Shown one piece after another: positions 1 to 6,068 of a stretch of DNA of 9,258 bases (within the stretch, counting starts at the first letter, position 1; every line of letters starts with the position of its first letter). The position numbers and the translations under genes are program-made. The stretch is taken from NCBI GenBank assembly GCA_020063545.1, contig JAGUUF010000029.1:1-9258 (forward strand), in the 5' to 3' direction. The stretch is from Cytophagales bacterium (lineage in GTDB: Bacteria > Bacteroidota > Bacteroidia > Cytophagales > Cyclobacteriaceae). The notes under the pieces were generated by a model. The model searched no databases, was not told the DNA's origin, and saw only the letters and a program-made list of their open reading frames with translations.

Positions 1-68
1 ATATAACTCCAGCCGGTTTTTTCACCTTTCTTGTCGAAGCGCTGTATGGTGGCTGTAAACGTGATCAT
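1..68 (-). CDS. DUF1905/YdeI-type protein, N-terminal fragment (runs off the window)
   Basis: Only the first 22 codons are present, read leftwards from an ATG at 68-66. They give MITFTATIQRF and then DKKGEKTGWSY. The pattern of a short beta strand followed by KGEKTGW is the usual opening of DUF1905-domain proteins, which are often joined to a YdeI/OmpD-associated domain. The biochemical role of that family is not settled. The gene diverges from marR. The operator at 76-97 lies 8 bases upstream of this start codon, so a protein bound there would very likely affect this gene as well. No TAnnTTTG element was found for this strand. The family call rests on a short but characteristic motif. Confidence 0.72.
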   Translation of the reverse strand, partial: MITFTATIQRFDKKGEKTGWSY

Positions 69-75
69 GTTAACG

Positions 76-97
76 ATTGTATCTACAACTATTGTAG
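76..97. promoter_or_regulatory. MarR-type operator, three alternating TTGTA/TACAA half-sites
   Basis: Bases 77-96 contain TTGTA, a 2-base gap, TACAA, a 3-base gap, and TTGTA. This makes two overlapping inverted repeats: TTGTA-N2-TACAA at 77-88 and CTACAA-N3-TTGTAG at 83-97. The same 20-base layout recurs at 8657-8676 with only two differences. The site lies between the divergent DUF1905 and marR genes and covers the -33 element and spacer of the marR promoter, which suits autorepression. MarR proteins bind as dimers to palindromes of this size. That this MarR is the protein that binds here is inference. Confidence 0.72.
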
Positions 98-105
98 TAA
101 TTTTG
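77..105 (+). promoter_or_regulatory. marR-pxpBCA promoter (Bacteroidota type)
   Basis: A TTG at 77-79 is followed after 18 bases by TAATTTTG at 98-105, which matches the Bacteroidota sigma-A -7 consensus TAnnTTTG. The -33 part lies inside the first operator half-site. Transcription should begin near 110-113. That makes the ATG at 107 unlikely and favours the ATG at 128. The pirin promoter has the same layout: 24 bases from the -7 element to ATG there, 22 here if translation starts at 128. Confidence 0.7.
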
Positions 106-127
106 AATGAGTAATTTATTAAACAGT

Positions 128-580
128 ATGCCTTCCATTGAAAGTGAAGTTAAACAGGAAAAATTTCAAAGCGAATTTCAGAAGGCGGCCGTAAACATTT
201 TGTTTACCGGAAGTTGGTTGTATAATATAAATGCCGCCTTCCTGAAGGAATTTGATATAACGCCCGAACAGTTTAATGTTCTCCGGATTTTAAGAGGCAG
301 CCACCCCAGGCCCATGATGCTGGCCGACATCACCTGCCGCATGATAGATAAGAACAGTAACGCCACACGCCTGGTTGAAAAACTCCGGTTGAAAGGATTG
401 GTAAAACGCGAAATCTGTAAGAACAACCGCAGGCAGGTTGACATTAGCATTACCGATAAAGGGTTGAGCCTGCTGACTAAAATTGACCGTGCCTCGGATG
501 CCTGGCTGTCAGTTCTTAAAAACCTGACCAAAACTGAGGCACAGGAGCTCAACCGGTTGCTGGATAAATTGCGTGGATAA
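128..580 (+). CDS. MarR-family winged-helix transcriptional regulator
   Basis: The protein is about 150 residues with an amphipathic N-terminal helix (SEFQKAAVNILFTGSWL), then a winged helix. EFDITPEQFNVLRILRG and the LADITCRM..NSNATRLVEKLRLKGLVKRE stretch form the recognition region. The wing is RRQVDISITDKGLSLL. A C-terminal helical dimerisation segment follows. This is the normal MarR architecture and length. The family senses small ligands or oxidants and usually represses its own promoter. An in-frame ATG at 107 would add seven residues, but it sits two bases after the -7 element, so 128 is preferred. Only 30 bases separate the stop from the pxpB ATG, which suggests co-transcription. The ligand cannot be told from sequence; 5-oxoproline is possible, but the shared operator at pirin points to a broader regulon. 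Confidence 0.9.
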   Translation: MPSIESEVKQEKFQSEFQKAAVNILFTGSWLYNINAAFLKEFDITPEQFNVLRILRGSHPRPMMLADITCRMIDKNSNATRLVEKLRLKGLVKREICKNNRRQVDISITDKGLSLLTKIDRASDAWLSVLKNLTKTEAQELNRLLDKLRG

Positions 581-610
581 GACAAAACATGCGATCCTTT
601 GATTAATTCT

Positions 611-1324
611 ATGTCCATATATCCGGTTAGCGAAAATGCCGTTACAATTTATTTTGGTAATGAATTGGATATAGGTCTAAATCACAGGGTGTTCAGCCTG
701 TATAATTACCTTCGGAGGCAGCCCGATTCATTTTGGGTGGATCTGATTCCCGCATACGGGTCACTCACGGTTGTGTACGATTTGAACAAAATCAGAACGA
801 TCAGTCATTTGGCTTTTGAATGGATCAGGAGGCGGTTGGAGGATGCGATCACTCGATGTGATGATGCGGTTGTTGGTGCGGCCAGAAAACTTTCTATACC
901 CGTGTGTTACGATCCGGTTTTTGGATTGGACTTGAAATTGCTTTCGAAATCAAAAAAACTTTCCATTGATCAGGTGATTGAACTACATACCGCTCAAACC
1001 TATCGCGTGTTTATGTTGGGATTTTTACCCGGCTTTGCGTACATGGCTATCGTGGATGAAAAAATTGCTACGCCAAGATTACCTTCTCCGCGTAAGCATG
1101 TACCTGCCGGCAGTGTGGGTATTGCAGGCAATCAAACCGGTATCTATCCGCTCGATTCACCGGGTGGCTGGAACATTATCGGGCGCACACCGGTAAAACT
1201 ATTTGATTCACATAATGAAAATCCAGTATTGTTTCAGCCCGGTGATGAAGTGAAGTTCTATTCTGTTTCCAAAGAAGAATTTGATTCATTTAATCAAAAA
1301 AGTTTTACCCTGCTTGCATCATGA
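611..1324 (+). CDS. pxpB: 5-oxoprolinase subunit B (KipI/AHS1 family)
   Basis: This is subunit B of the prokaryotic 5-oxoprolinase PxpABC, which hydrolyses ATP to open 5-oxoproline (pyroglutamate) to L-glutamate in the cytoplasm. The AHS1/KipI carboxyl half is clear: FMLGFLPGFAYM, then TPRLPSPRKHVPAGSVGIAG, QTGIYPLDSPGGW, IIGRTPVKLF and the late PGDEVKFYSV. The length (237 residues) is normal. The ATG at 611 gives MSIYPVSENAVTIYFGN, which fits the family N-terminus (a short strand, then P..E.A). An in-frame TTG at 599 would add four residues without support. The stop overlaps the pxpC start as ATGA, so translation is probably coupled. In Bacillus the relatives KipI and KipA were first known as a sporulation-kinase inhibitor pair, but adjacency to pxpA here supports the oxoprolinase role. 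Confidence 0.93.
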   Translation: MSIYPVSENAVTIYFGNELDIGLNHRVFSLYNYLRRQPDSFWVDLIPAYGSLTVVYDLNKIRTISHLAFEWIRRRLEDAITRCDDAVVGAARKLSIPVCYDPVFGLDLKLLSKSKKLSIDQVIELHTAQTYRVFMLGFLPGFAYMAIVDEKIATPRLPSPRKHVPAGSVGIAGNQTGIYPLDSPGGWNIIGRTPVKLFDSHNENPVLFQPGDEVKFYSVSKEEFDSFNQKSFTLLAS

Positions 1325-2307
1325 GCATTGAAGTGATAAAAGCGGGTATTGCGGATTCCATTCAGGATGAAGGACGGTTTGGGTTTCAGCATTTGGGAAT
1401 AAATCCGAATGGCGCCATGGATTTATGCGCCATGAAAGTCGCCAATGCGTTGGTTGGGAATGCGTTAAATGAAGCAGTTGTTGAAATGGGTTTCCCCGCT
1501 TCAACATTTCGTTTTGATAAACCGGCCTTAGTAGCACTAACCGGTGCCGACTTCACACCAAAGCTGAATGGCAGAAATATTCCAATAAACCAGCCGGTTC
1601 TTGTAGCGTCCGGCAGCGAATTGAAATTTACAAAGGTGAAACATAGCGCATGGTGTTACCTTGCTGTTCACGGTGGGTTTGGACTCACCGAATGGCTTGG
1701 CAGCTACAGCACGAATAAAAAAGCCAACGTTGGCGGAGTGGAAGGAAGATTTTTAAAAAAGGGGGACAGGCTGTCTTTCAGAAGGCAGATTAATAACTCC
1801 GCAATAAAAGTATTCCCCTGGCGGGCAAATGTTACCGAATTTTATGAGGGGTCTGTGCCCTCACAAACCAATGTAAGGTGTATTGAAGGAAATGAATTTG
1901 ATTGGTTAACAAAGAAATCGCAGAAGGATTTTTTAAAGCGAAGTTTTATCATCAGCAGACAAAGCGACCGGATGGGTTATAGGCTGGAGGGAACGGCATT
2001 GAAACAATCAAAAAAACAGGAATTACTTTCAACAGCTGTTTCGTTCGGCACGATACAAGTGTTACCTAATGGTGAGCTTATAGCCTTAATGGCCGATCAT
2101 CAAACCACAGGAGGCTATCCGAGAGTGGCACAGGTAATTGCTGCCGACCGGTCGCGGTTGGTTCAGTGCAGCCCAGCTGAAAAAATTTCTTTTTCCTTTG
2201 TGGATATAGAGGAGGCTGAAGATTTGTTGTTGAAACAGGAGCAGAGTTTAAGTCGACTTCAATATGCTTGTAAGTTGATGTTAAAAGAGTATTTAGTGTT
2301 TTTATAG
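1321..2307 (+). CDS. pxpC: 5-oxoprolinase subunit C (KipA/AHS2, biotin-dependent carboxyltransferase-like)
   Basis: The 328-residue protein carries the AHS2/KipA domain across its whole length. It has an opening IEVIKAGIADSIQDEGRFGFQHLGI, a G.MD...M..AN.LVGN segment, ALTGADF, and CYLAVHGGF. Near the C-terminus are RQSDRMGYRLEG, GTIQVLPNGELIALMADHQTTGGYP and a closing Q.SPAEKISF. These match the carboxyltransferase-like subunit that pairs with PxpB. The start at 1321 overlaps the pxpB stop by four bases. The last 25 or so residues (LSRLQYACKLMLKEYLVFL) fall beyond the usual domain end and look loosely constrained. The stop codon TAG is part of a 7-bp inverted repeat with 2334-2340. Confidence 0.93.
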   Translation: MSIEVIKAGIADSIQDEGRFGFQHLGINPNGAMDLCAMKVANALVGNALNEAVVEMGFPASTFRFDKPALVALTGADFTPKLNGRNIPINQPVLVASGSELKFTKVKHSAWCYLAVHGGFGLTEWLGSYSTNKKANVGGVEGRFLKKGDRLSFRRQINNSAIKVFPWRANVTEFYEGSVPSQTNVRCIEGNEFDWLTKKSQKDFLKRSFIISRQSDRMGYRLEGTALKQSKKQELLSTAVSFGTIQVLPNGELIALMADHQTTGGYPRVAQVIAADRSRLVQCSPAEKISFSFVDIEEAEDLLLKQEQSLSRLQYACKLMLKEYLVFL

Positions 2308-2320
2308 GCGTATATTTTCA

Positions 2321-2400
2321 GTATGCTTGGGCAACGCCTAATTCTATCTTTGGTCTGGAAGGGATATGTGCGGATAGAATTCAGCGGTGACCGAGCATAC
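2321..2400. repeat. 28-base-arm imperfect palindrome in the pxpC-pxpA gap
   Basis: Arms 2321-2348 and 2373-2400 pair end to end with no length offset: GTATGCTTGG with CCGAGCATAC (one G-U), a partly paired 4-base step, CGC with GCG, a 2-base mismatch, and AATTCTATC with GATAGAATT. In all, 23 of 28 positions are Watson-Crick and one is wobble, around a 24-base loop. A competing 7-bp stem pairs TAGGCGT (2305-2311) with ACGCCTA (2334-2340). A third hairpin, GGGCC-ATGC-GGCCC (2402-2415), follows at once, then AGGAG (2416-2420), 15 bases before the pxpA ATG. No T-run follows, so it is not a standard terminator. It may be a structured leader or the remains of a small palindromic element; I recognise no known riboswitch. 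Confidence 0.6.
2345..2352 (+). promoter_or_regulatory. Possible -7 element ahead of pxpA
   Basis: TATCTTTG matches TAnnTTTG exactly and lies 83 bases before the pxpA ATG. No TTG occurs 19-21 bases upstream; the nearest is only 15 bases away. It lies inside the left palindrome arm. It may be an internal promoter or a chance match. Confidence 0.25.
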
Positions 2401-2435
2401 GGGGCCATGCGGCCCAGGAGCAAAACAAATCATTA

Positions 2436-3173
2436 ATGACTATCGACCTGAATTGCGATATGGGCGAAGGCATGCCGAACGATGCGGATATTATGCCGTA
2501 CATCAGCAGCGCCAACATTGCCTGCGGCTACCATGCTGGCGATGCGGAAACCATACGCAAAACAATCGATTTATGTTTACACCATCACGTAGCCATTGGC
2601 GCCCATCCGGGTTTTGCCGATAAACCAAATTTTGGTCGTGCCCCCGTAAATCTTTCACGTGAAGCACTGTACAAACTGGTGTGGGATCAGCTGGTTATAA
2701 TCAATACCATCTGTAAGGAAAAGCACGCAAACTTTCATCATGTAAAGCCACACGGGGCTTTGTACAACATGGCCGCAAAGGACAAAGCGATGAGTCACAT
2801 TATCGCCCAGGCGGTGAGAGATTTCAATCCTGATTTAATTTATTATGGACTGAGCGGAAGTGTAATGATTGCCGAAGCTAAAGCTCTTGGCCTGAAAACC
2901 ATGAACGAAGTTTTTGCCGATCGTACCTATCAGGCAGACGGAACATTAACACCGCGAAATCACGCGAAAGCATTAATTGAGAAAAGTGAGGATGCGGTAA
3001 AGCAGGTAATTGAAATACTAATCAGCAATTCAGTTGAAGCAATAACTGGTGAAACTATCCCGATCAGGGCTGACACCATCTGCATCCACGGTGATGGTGA
3101 GCATGCTGTTGAGTTTTCCGGGCAGTTGAATAAGGTGTTAAAGCAGAGCGGCTTTAAAATTTCGCCTCCATAA
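2436..3173 (+). CDS. pxpA: 5-oxoprolinase subunit A (LamB/YcsF family)
   Basis: The 245-residue protein has every hallmark of the LamB/YcsF TIM-barrel-like family: DLNCDMGEG (residues 4-12), SANIACGYHAGD (25-36), IGAHPGF and FGRAPV (54-71), VKPHGALYN (103-111), EVFADRTYQADGTLTPR, and a final ICIHGDGEHAVEF. Length is normal. It supplies the subunit that, with PxpB and PxpC, turns 5-oxoproline plus ATP into glutamate. 5-Oxoproline arises by spontaneous cyclisation of glutamine and glutamate and from pyroglutamyl peptides, so this is probably a salvage or housekeeping task. It is separated from pxpC by 128 bp, unlike the overlapping pxpB-pxpC pair, so it may have its own control. A decayed stretch similar to residues 89-108 occurs at 5041-5095. 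Confidence 0.94.
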   Translation: MTIDLNCDMGEGMPNDADIMPYISSANIACGYHAGDAETIRKTIDLCLHHHVAIGAHPGFADKPNFGRAPVNLSREALYKLVWDQLVIINTICKEKHANFHHVKPHGALYNMAAKDKAMSHIIAQAVRDFNPDLIYYGLSGSVMIAEAKALGLKTMNEVFADRTYQADGTLTPRNHAKALIEKSEDAVKQVIEILISNSVEAITGETIPIRADTICIHGDGEHAVEFSGQLNKVLKQSGFKISPP

Positions 3174-3287
3174 TTGTAACATGTAGAATAGGCGTTCGCC
3201 CGGCCTCAAGTCAATTTTAAGCCATGCTGTATTTTATCGGGCAGTAGGAGCAAAGGACCTTACACTGGCTTTCTGTTTATCATGTTT
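3174..3287. other. Convergent gap between pxpA and the NTF2-like lipoprotein gene
   Basis: The two flanking genes converge here. I see no strong terminator hairpin with a T-run on either strand. A tight GGCG-TT-CGCC inverted repeat (3191-3200) and a loose GCCCG/CGGGC pair (3198-3202 with 3238-3242) are the only structures. No coding sequence is supported. Confidence 0.4.
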
Positions 3288-3722
3288 TTATTGTTGAGTA
3301 CCCTGCGCGATGAGGGCACCCAATTTCCAGGTGTTGTTACGCATGGAATAAATTTCAATGTAGCGGGTTGAATCAACCTGAGTCGAATACCGCTTTTTCA
3401 CAGCCTCGGTATACGCTACGTAAACGGTGTTTTCCTGGCGCAGTACCCTGTAATTAAACGGGGTAATAAATTCGTAGGCTGTTGTATCGTCCGCATACCA
3501 GTTGTATAGGCTCTCATAATCCTGATAATGCCCAGATTTATCCAAATAGAAACAATCGGAGAGTGCTATTCGGGAAAAAAAGACTTCTCCCTTGTTCTCA
3601 GCCACGGCACGCGCAAATTGTTGGGATAACGCAATGAAGTATGCTTCATTTTTTTCTTGCTTTTGGTTGCAAGCTGTTACTCCGTGAAGAAGAAGCGTCA
3701 TCACAATCAGAATCCTTTGCAT
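3288..3722 (-). CDS. Small lipoprotein with NTF2/SnoaL-like (DUF4440-like) fold
   Basis: The 144-residue protein begins with a short hydrophobic signal and a lipobox VTAC, with Cys18 as the lipidated residue, followed by an Asn/Gln/Lys-rich tether. It should be anchored in the cell envelope. The rest resembles an NTF2-like domain of the DUF4440/SnoaL type: an opening helix (FARAVAENKGEVFFSRIALSDCFYL), a middle helix and strand region (YNWYADDT), and paired C-terminal strands (YRVLRQENTVYVAYTEAVKKR, STRYIEIYSMRNNTWKLGALI). The fold assignment is from pattern only. It lies 12 bases after the hxlR stop on the same strand, so the two are probably co-transcribed. Substrate and role are unknown. 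Confidence 0.75.
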   Translation of the reverse strand: MQRILIVMTLLLHGVTACNQKQEKNEAYFIALSQQFARAVAENKGEVFFSRIALSDCFYLDKSGHYQDYESLYNWYADDTTAYEFITPFNYRVLRQENTVYVAYTEAVKKRYSTQVDSTRYIEIYSMRNNTWKLGALIAQGTQQ

Positions 3723-3734
3723 CGCTGTCGTATT

Positions 3735-4121
3735 TTACCTGGTTATCACGTGTTCAACTTTCACCATTTTACCATCTTTTTTTGCCTTTGTTCGCCCCCA
3801 TTCTGCCATCGCTTCCAGCACGGGTAATAAAGATTTTCCTTCCTTTGTTAGTTTATACTCAACCCGCGGGGGTACCTCCGGGTAAACGGTCCGGGTTGCC
3901 AGGCCGTCATCTTCGAGTGACCGCAGTTGCAACGAAAGCATTTTGTCGGTAATGTCGGGGATAACGTCTTTCAGTTCACTGAATCGTTTTTTGTCTTTTC
4001 GCAGATACCACAGCACAACCGCTTTCCATTTTCCTCCGATAAAGGCAGACGTAATGTCCAACGCACAGTGGTAATCTTCACCATCGATGATAAACTTATA
4101 CTGTTCGTCATTAATTTTCAT
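3735..4121 (-). CDS. HxlR-family winged-helix transcriptional regulator
   Basis: The 128-residue protein fits the HxlR family throughout: Cys19 in HCALD, then FIGGKWKAVVLWYL, KKRFSELKDVIPDITDKMLSLQLRSLEDDGLATR, the wing PPRVEYKLTKEG, and a closing LPVLEAMAEWG. HxlR proteins bind as dimers to short palindromes. Several relatives (YodB, HypR) sense electrophiles or oxidants through the conserved N-terminal Cys, which is present here. The gene diverges from the F420-reductase-like gene at 4269, and inverted repeats overlap that gene's promoter, so it probably controls that neighbour. The start is the ATG at 4121; the leader to any promoter on this strand is not clear. Confidence 0.92.
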   Translation of the reverse strand: MKINDEQYKFIIDGEDYHCALDITSAFIGGKWKAVVLWYLRKDKKRFSELKDVIPDITDKMLSLQLRSLEDDGLATRTVYPEVPPRVEYKLTKEGKSLLPVLEAMAEWGRTKAKKDGKMVKVEHVITR

Positions 4122-4208
4122 AAAAATATTGAATAGCGTTTTTCTTTTTTCAGCGTCAATTTCCTAATTCCGTCAAGATGGATAGTGCCTGTTCTCCATG
4201 ACACCCTA

Positions 4209-4240
4209 TTGCAACTGATCCCTGCAAAACTATACTTTTG
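4209..4240 (+). promoter_or_regulatory. Promoter of the F420-reductase-like gene
   Basis: A TTG at 4209-4211 is followed after 21 bases by TACTTTTG at 4233-4240, matching the Bacteroidota -33/-7 consensus. The -7 element ends 28 bases before the ATG at 4269. It is overlapped by the inverted repeats described for the HxlR operator. Confidence 0.65.
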
Positions 4241-4246
4241 ATAGTA
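4225..4246. promoter_or_regulatory. Candidate HxlR operator
   Basis: Three overlapping inverted repeats sit on the -7 element: CAAAA-N6-TTTTG (4225-4240), ACTAT-N7-ATAGT (4229-4245) and TACT-N6-AGTA (4233-4246). The last resembles the TACT-N7-AGTA box known for YodB of the same family, with one base less spacing. The position between divergent hxlR and reductase genes suits repression of the reductase. Binding is inference. Confidence 0.5.
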
Positions 4247-4268
4247 AATAACTCTAAAAACTATAAAA

Positions 4269-4925
4269 ATGAAAATAGCGGTATTTGGAACCGGCATGGT
4301 GGGCGATACCATCGGTTCACGATTAATCGAATTGGGGCACCTGGTAATGATGGGCTCACGCAGCATAACCAACGAAAAAGCCCTGGCCTTTGTAGCCAAA
4401 CATAAAACCGGTGCAAGCAACGGCACATTTGCTGAAGCTGCAATGTTTGGTGAAATCATTTTTAACTGCACAAAAGGAGAGGCTTCTATTGATGCGTTAA
4501 AAGCCGCGGGCAGTGCCATAGACGAAAAAATTATTGTGGATGTTTCTAACCCGCTTGATTTCAGCAAGGGCATGCCGCCTTCATTAATTCCTGCACTGTC
4601 CAACACCTATTCACTGGGCGAAGAAATTCAAAAAACATTTCCGAAAGCAAAGGTTGTAAAAACACTCAACACCATGTGGTGCGGGCTCATGGTTAACCCC
4701 AATATGATTGGAGGAGGAGACCATACCAATTTTATTTGCGGAAATGATGCCGGTGCAAAAGCAAAGGTAAAATCGCTGCTCAACGAATTTGGCTGGAAGG
4801 ATCAAAATATCCTTGACCTGGGCGACATTACCAATGCGCGGGGTTCCGAAGCGGTATTACCGATTTGGCTAAGGGTATGGAGTGCCACAAAAAATGGCGC
4901 ATTTAATTTTAAATTGGTGCAGTAG
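4269..4925 (+). CDS. NADP-binding F420-dependent-oxidoreductase-like protein
   Basis: The 218-residue protein opens with the Rossmann motif MKIAVFGTGMVGDTIGSRL (GxGxxG at residues 7-12) and GSRS at 29-32, where the Arg suggests NADPH binding. IIVDVSNPLDF, VVKTLNTMW and a C-terminal GDITNARGSEAVLPIWLR follow. This is the NADP-oxidoreductase/F420-dependent family. Outside F420-using organisms, members are usually uncharacterised NADPH reductases, and nothing here shows use of F420. The gene is divergent from hxlR and probably regulated by it. Its last four codons begin the 127-bp tract that recurs at 6981-7107, and a second, decayed copy of its 3' end lies just before that repeat. Confidence 0.88.
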   Translation: MKIAVFGTGMVGDTIGSRLIELGHLVMMGSRSITNEKALAFVAKHKTGASNGTFAEAAMFGEIIFNCTKGEASIDALKAAGSAIDEKIIVDVSNPLDFSKGMPPSLIPALSNTYSLGEEIQKTFPKAKVVKTLNTMWCGLMVNPNMIGGGDHTNFICGNDAGAKAKVKSLLNEFGWKDQNILDLGDITNARGSEAVLPIWLRVWSATKNGAFNFKLVQ

Positions 4926-5040
4926 CGTATTAACATAAACGTAACGAAACCAATATTACACAGCCCCACATTTTTTACTATTTTGAGGAGTGAATAAGTG
5001 GATGCTCATTATTTCAATGTCGTTAGCCGCCTGCAAACCC
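4914..5040 (+). repeat. 127-bp direct repeat, copy 1
   Basis: This tract aligns without gaps to 6981-7107, with 13 differences by my count (about 90% identity). It holds the last three sense codons and stop of the reductase gene, a 64-base intergenic stretch, and the first 17 codons of a lipoprotein gene. Similarity ends at 5040, where the pxpA-like scrap begins. Confidence 0.9.
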
Positions 5041-5043
5041 TAA
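4990..5043 (+). pseudogene. Truncated lipoprotein gene start (copy of the gene at 7057)
   Basis: A GTG at 4990 opens MNKWMLIISMSLAACKP and then stops at TAA (5041-5043). The intact gene at 7057 reads MNKWMLIISISVAACKPSP and goes on for 253 codons. The signal peptide and lipobox Cys15 are kept but nothing of the mature protein remains. The stop codon belongs to the foreign sequence joined at 5041. Confidence 0.82.
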
Positions 5044-5095
5044 TCGACACCATCTGTAGGAAAAGCGCGCAAAGGTTAATCAGGTAAGCCCTACG
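5041..5095 (+). pseudogene. Decayed pxpA-like fragment
   Basis: Bases 5041-5074 align with 2698-2732 inside pxpA at about 30 of 35 positions with a one-base deletion. Weaker similarity continues to about 5095. Allowing the frameshift, the translation runs IDTIC, then VNQVSPTEPL, which parallels INTIC and FHHVKPHGAL of PxpA residues 89-108. The catalytic-region residues KPHG are degraded. It is fused directly to the truncated lipoprotein start and ends just before the terC stop. Confidence 0.6.
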
Positions 5096-5116
5096 GAACC
5101 TTTAAATTTATCGGAC

Positions 5117-6052
5117 TCATTGCATTGAAGGTTTGCCTGGGGTCTTAATCGGTTGCAATACCATGGAGGCCAGCACAGCCAACGAGAGCATGAGTACGAT
5201 AAACGCCAACGAGATTTCAATTGGAATAGTAATGAAATCGGAGAGGCTCATCTTCAAGCCAACGAACACCAGGATAACAGCCAGGCCGTATTTCAGGTAA
5301 GCAAAATACCGTTCAATACCGGCAAGCGCAAAGTAGAGCGATCGAAGGCCCAGGATGGCAAATACGTTGGATGTATAAGCAATAAAAGGATCTTTTGACA
5401 CGGCCAGGATTGCCGGTATGCTGTCAACCGCGAAAATCAAATCGGTAAATTCAATCAACACCACGACCAGGAATAGCGGAGTGGCATACCACAGTCCATT
5501 CCGCATCACAAAGAACTTATCCTTATTGTATTCGGGTGTCAGCCGAAACCATTTTTTTGTAAAGCGCACCACCGGATTGCGTTCGGGTTCAAAATGCTCA
5601 TCGCGATGCATGATCATGCGAATGCCGGTAACTATTAGAAATGCACCAAAGAGATAAATAAGAAAGTGAAACTGATGAATCAGTTCAATTCCGGCAAAGA
5701 TAAAGCCGCATCGCATAACCAAGGCCCCGAGAATTCCCCAGAAAAGTACTTTGTGCTGATAGGCCGCAGGTACCTGAAAGTAACCGAAGATTAAAATGAT
5801 AACGAAAATGTTATCAACACTCAGTGATTTTTCAATGAGAAACCCGGTAAAAAATTCAAAGGCCTTATCCTGCCCGTAAACATAGTAGATGAAACCGTTG
5901 AAGATAAAGGCCAATGTAACCCAGAAGGCTGTCCACCATAAAGCGTTTCGAACTGAAATTTCCTTGGCTTTCCGGTGAAAAACGCCCAGGTCGAGAACAA
6001 GCAAAAAAAGGATTAACACGATAAATCCTGCCCAACTCCAATAATTTTCCAT
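5117..6052 (-). CDS. TerC/Alx-family integral membrane protein
   Basis: The 311-residue protein has about eight to nine hydrophobic segments and the conserved acidic motifs of the TerC/Alx family: EKSLSVDNIFV (74-84, with Asp80), then EFTDLIFAVDSIPAI (201-215, with Asp204 and Asp210), and SNVFAILGLRSLYF. The length fits the Alx-like subgroup rather than short TerC proteins. Characterised Alx and related proteins export manganese, and TerC of tellurite operons has a less certain role. Metal export is therefore likely by family and unproven here. No tellurite-resistance partners are nearby. It lies 16 bases after the small gene at 6069-6263 on the same strand, suggesting one transcript. I see no yybP-ykoY manganese riboswitch upstream. 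Confidence 0.92.
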   Translation of the reverse strand: MENYWSWAGFIVLILFLLVLDLGVFHRKAKEISVRNALWWTAFWVTLAFIFNGFIYYVYGQDKAFEFFTGFLIEKSLSVDNIFVIILIFGYFQVPAAYQHKVLFWGILGALVMRCGFIFAGIELIHQFHFLIYLFGAFLIVTGIRMIMHRDEHFEPERNPVVRFTKKWFRLTPEYNKDKFFVMRNGLWYATPLFLVVVLIEFTDLIFAVDSIPAILAVSKDPFIAYTSNVFAILGLRSLYFALAGIERYFAYLKYGLAVILVFVGLKMSLSDFITIPIEISLAFIVLMLSLAVLASMVLQPIKTPGKPSMQ

Positions 6053-6068
6053 AATTGCTGTTATTTAG

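Noticed and set aside
178..618. A 146-codon open frame on the minus strand across marR
   Set aside because: It overlaps the well-supported MarR gene and its product shows no domain pattern.
4118..4606. A 162-codon minus-strand frame over the reductase start and promoter
   Set aside because: It is the complement of a clear Rossmann-fold gene and would cover the hxlR-reductase promoter region.
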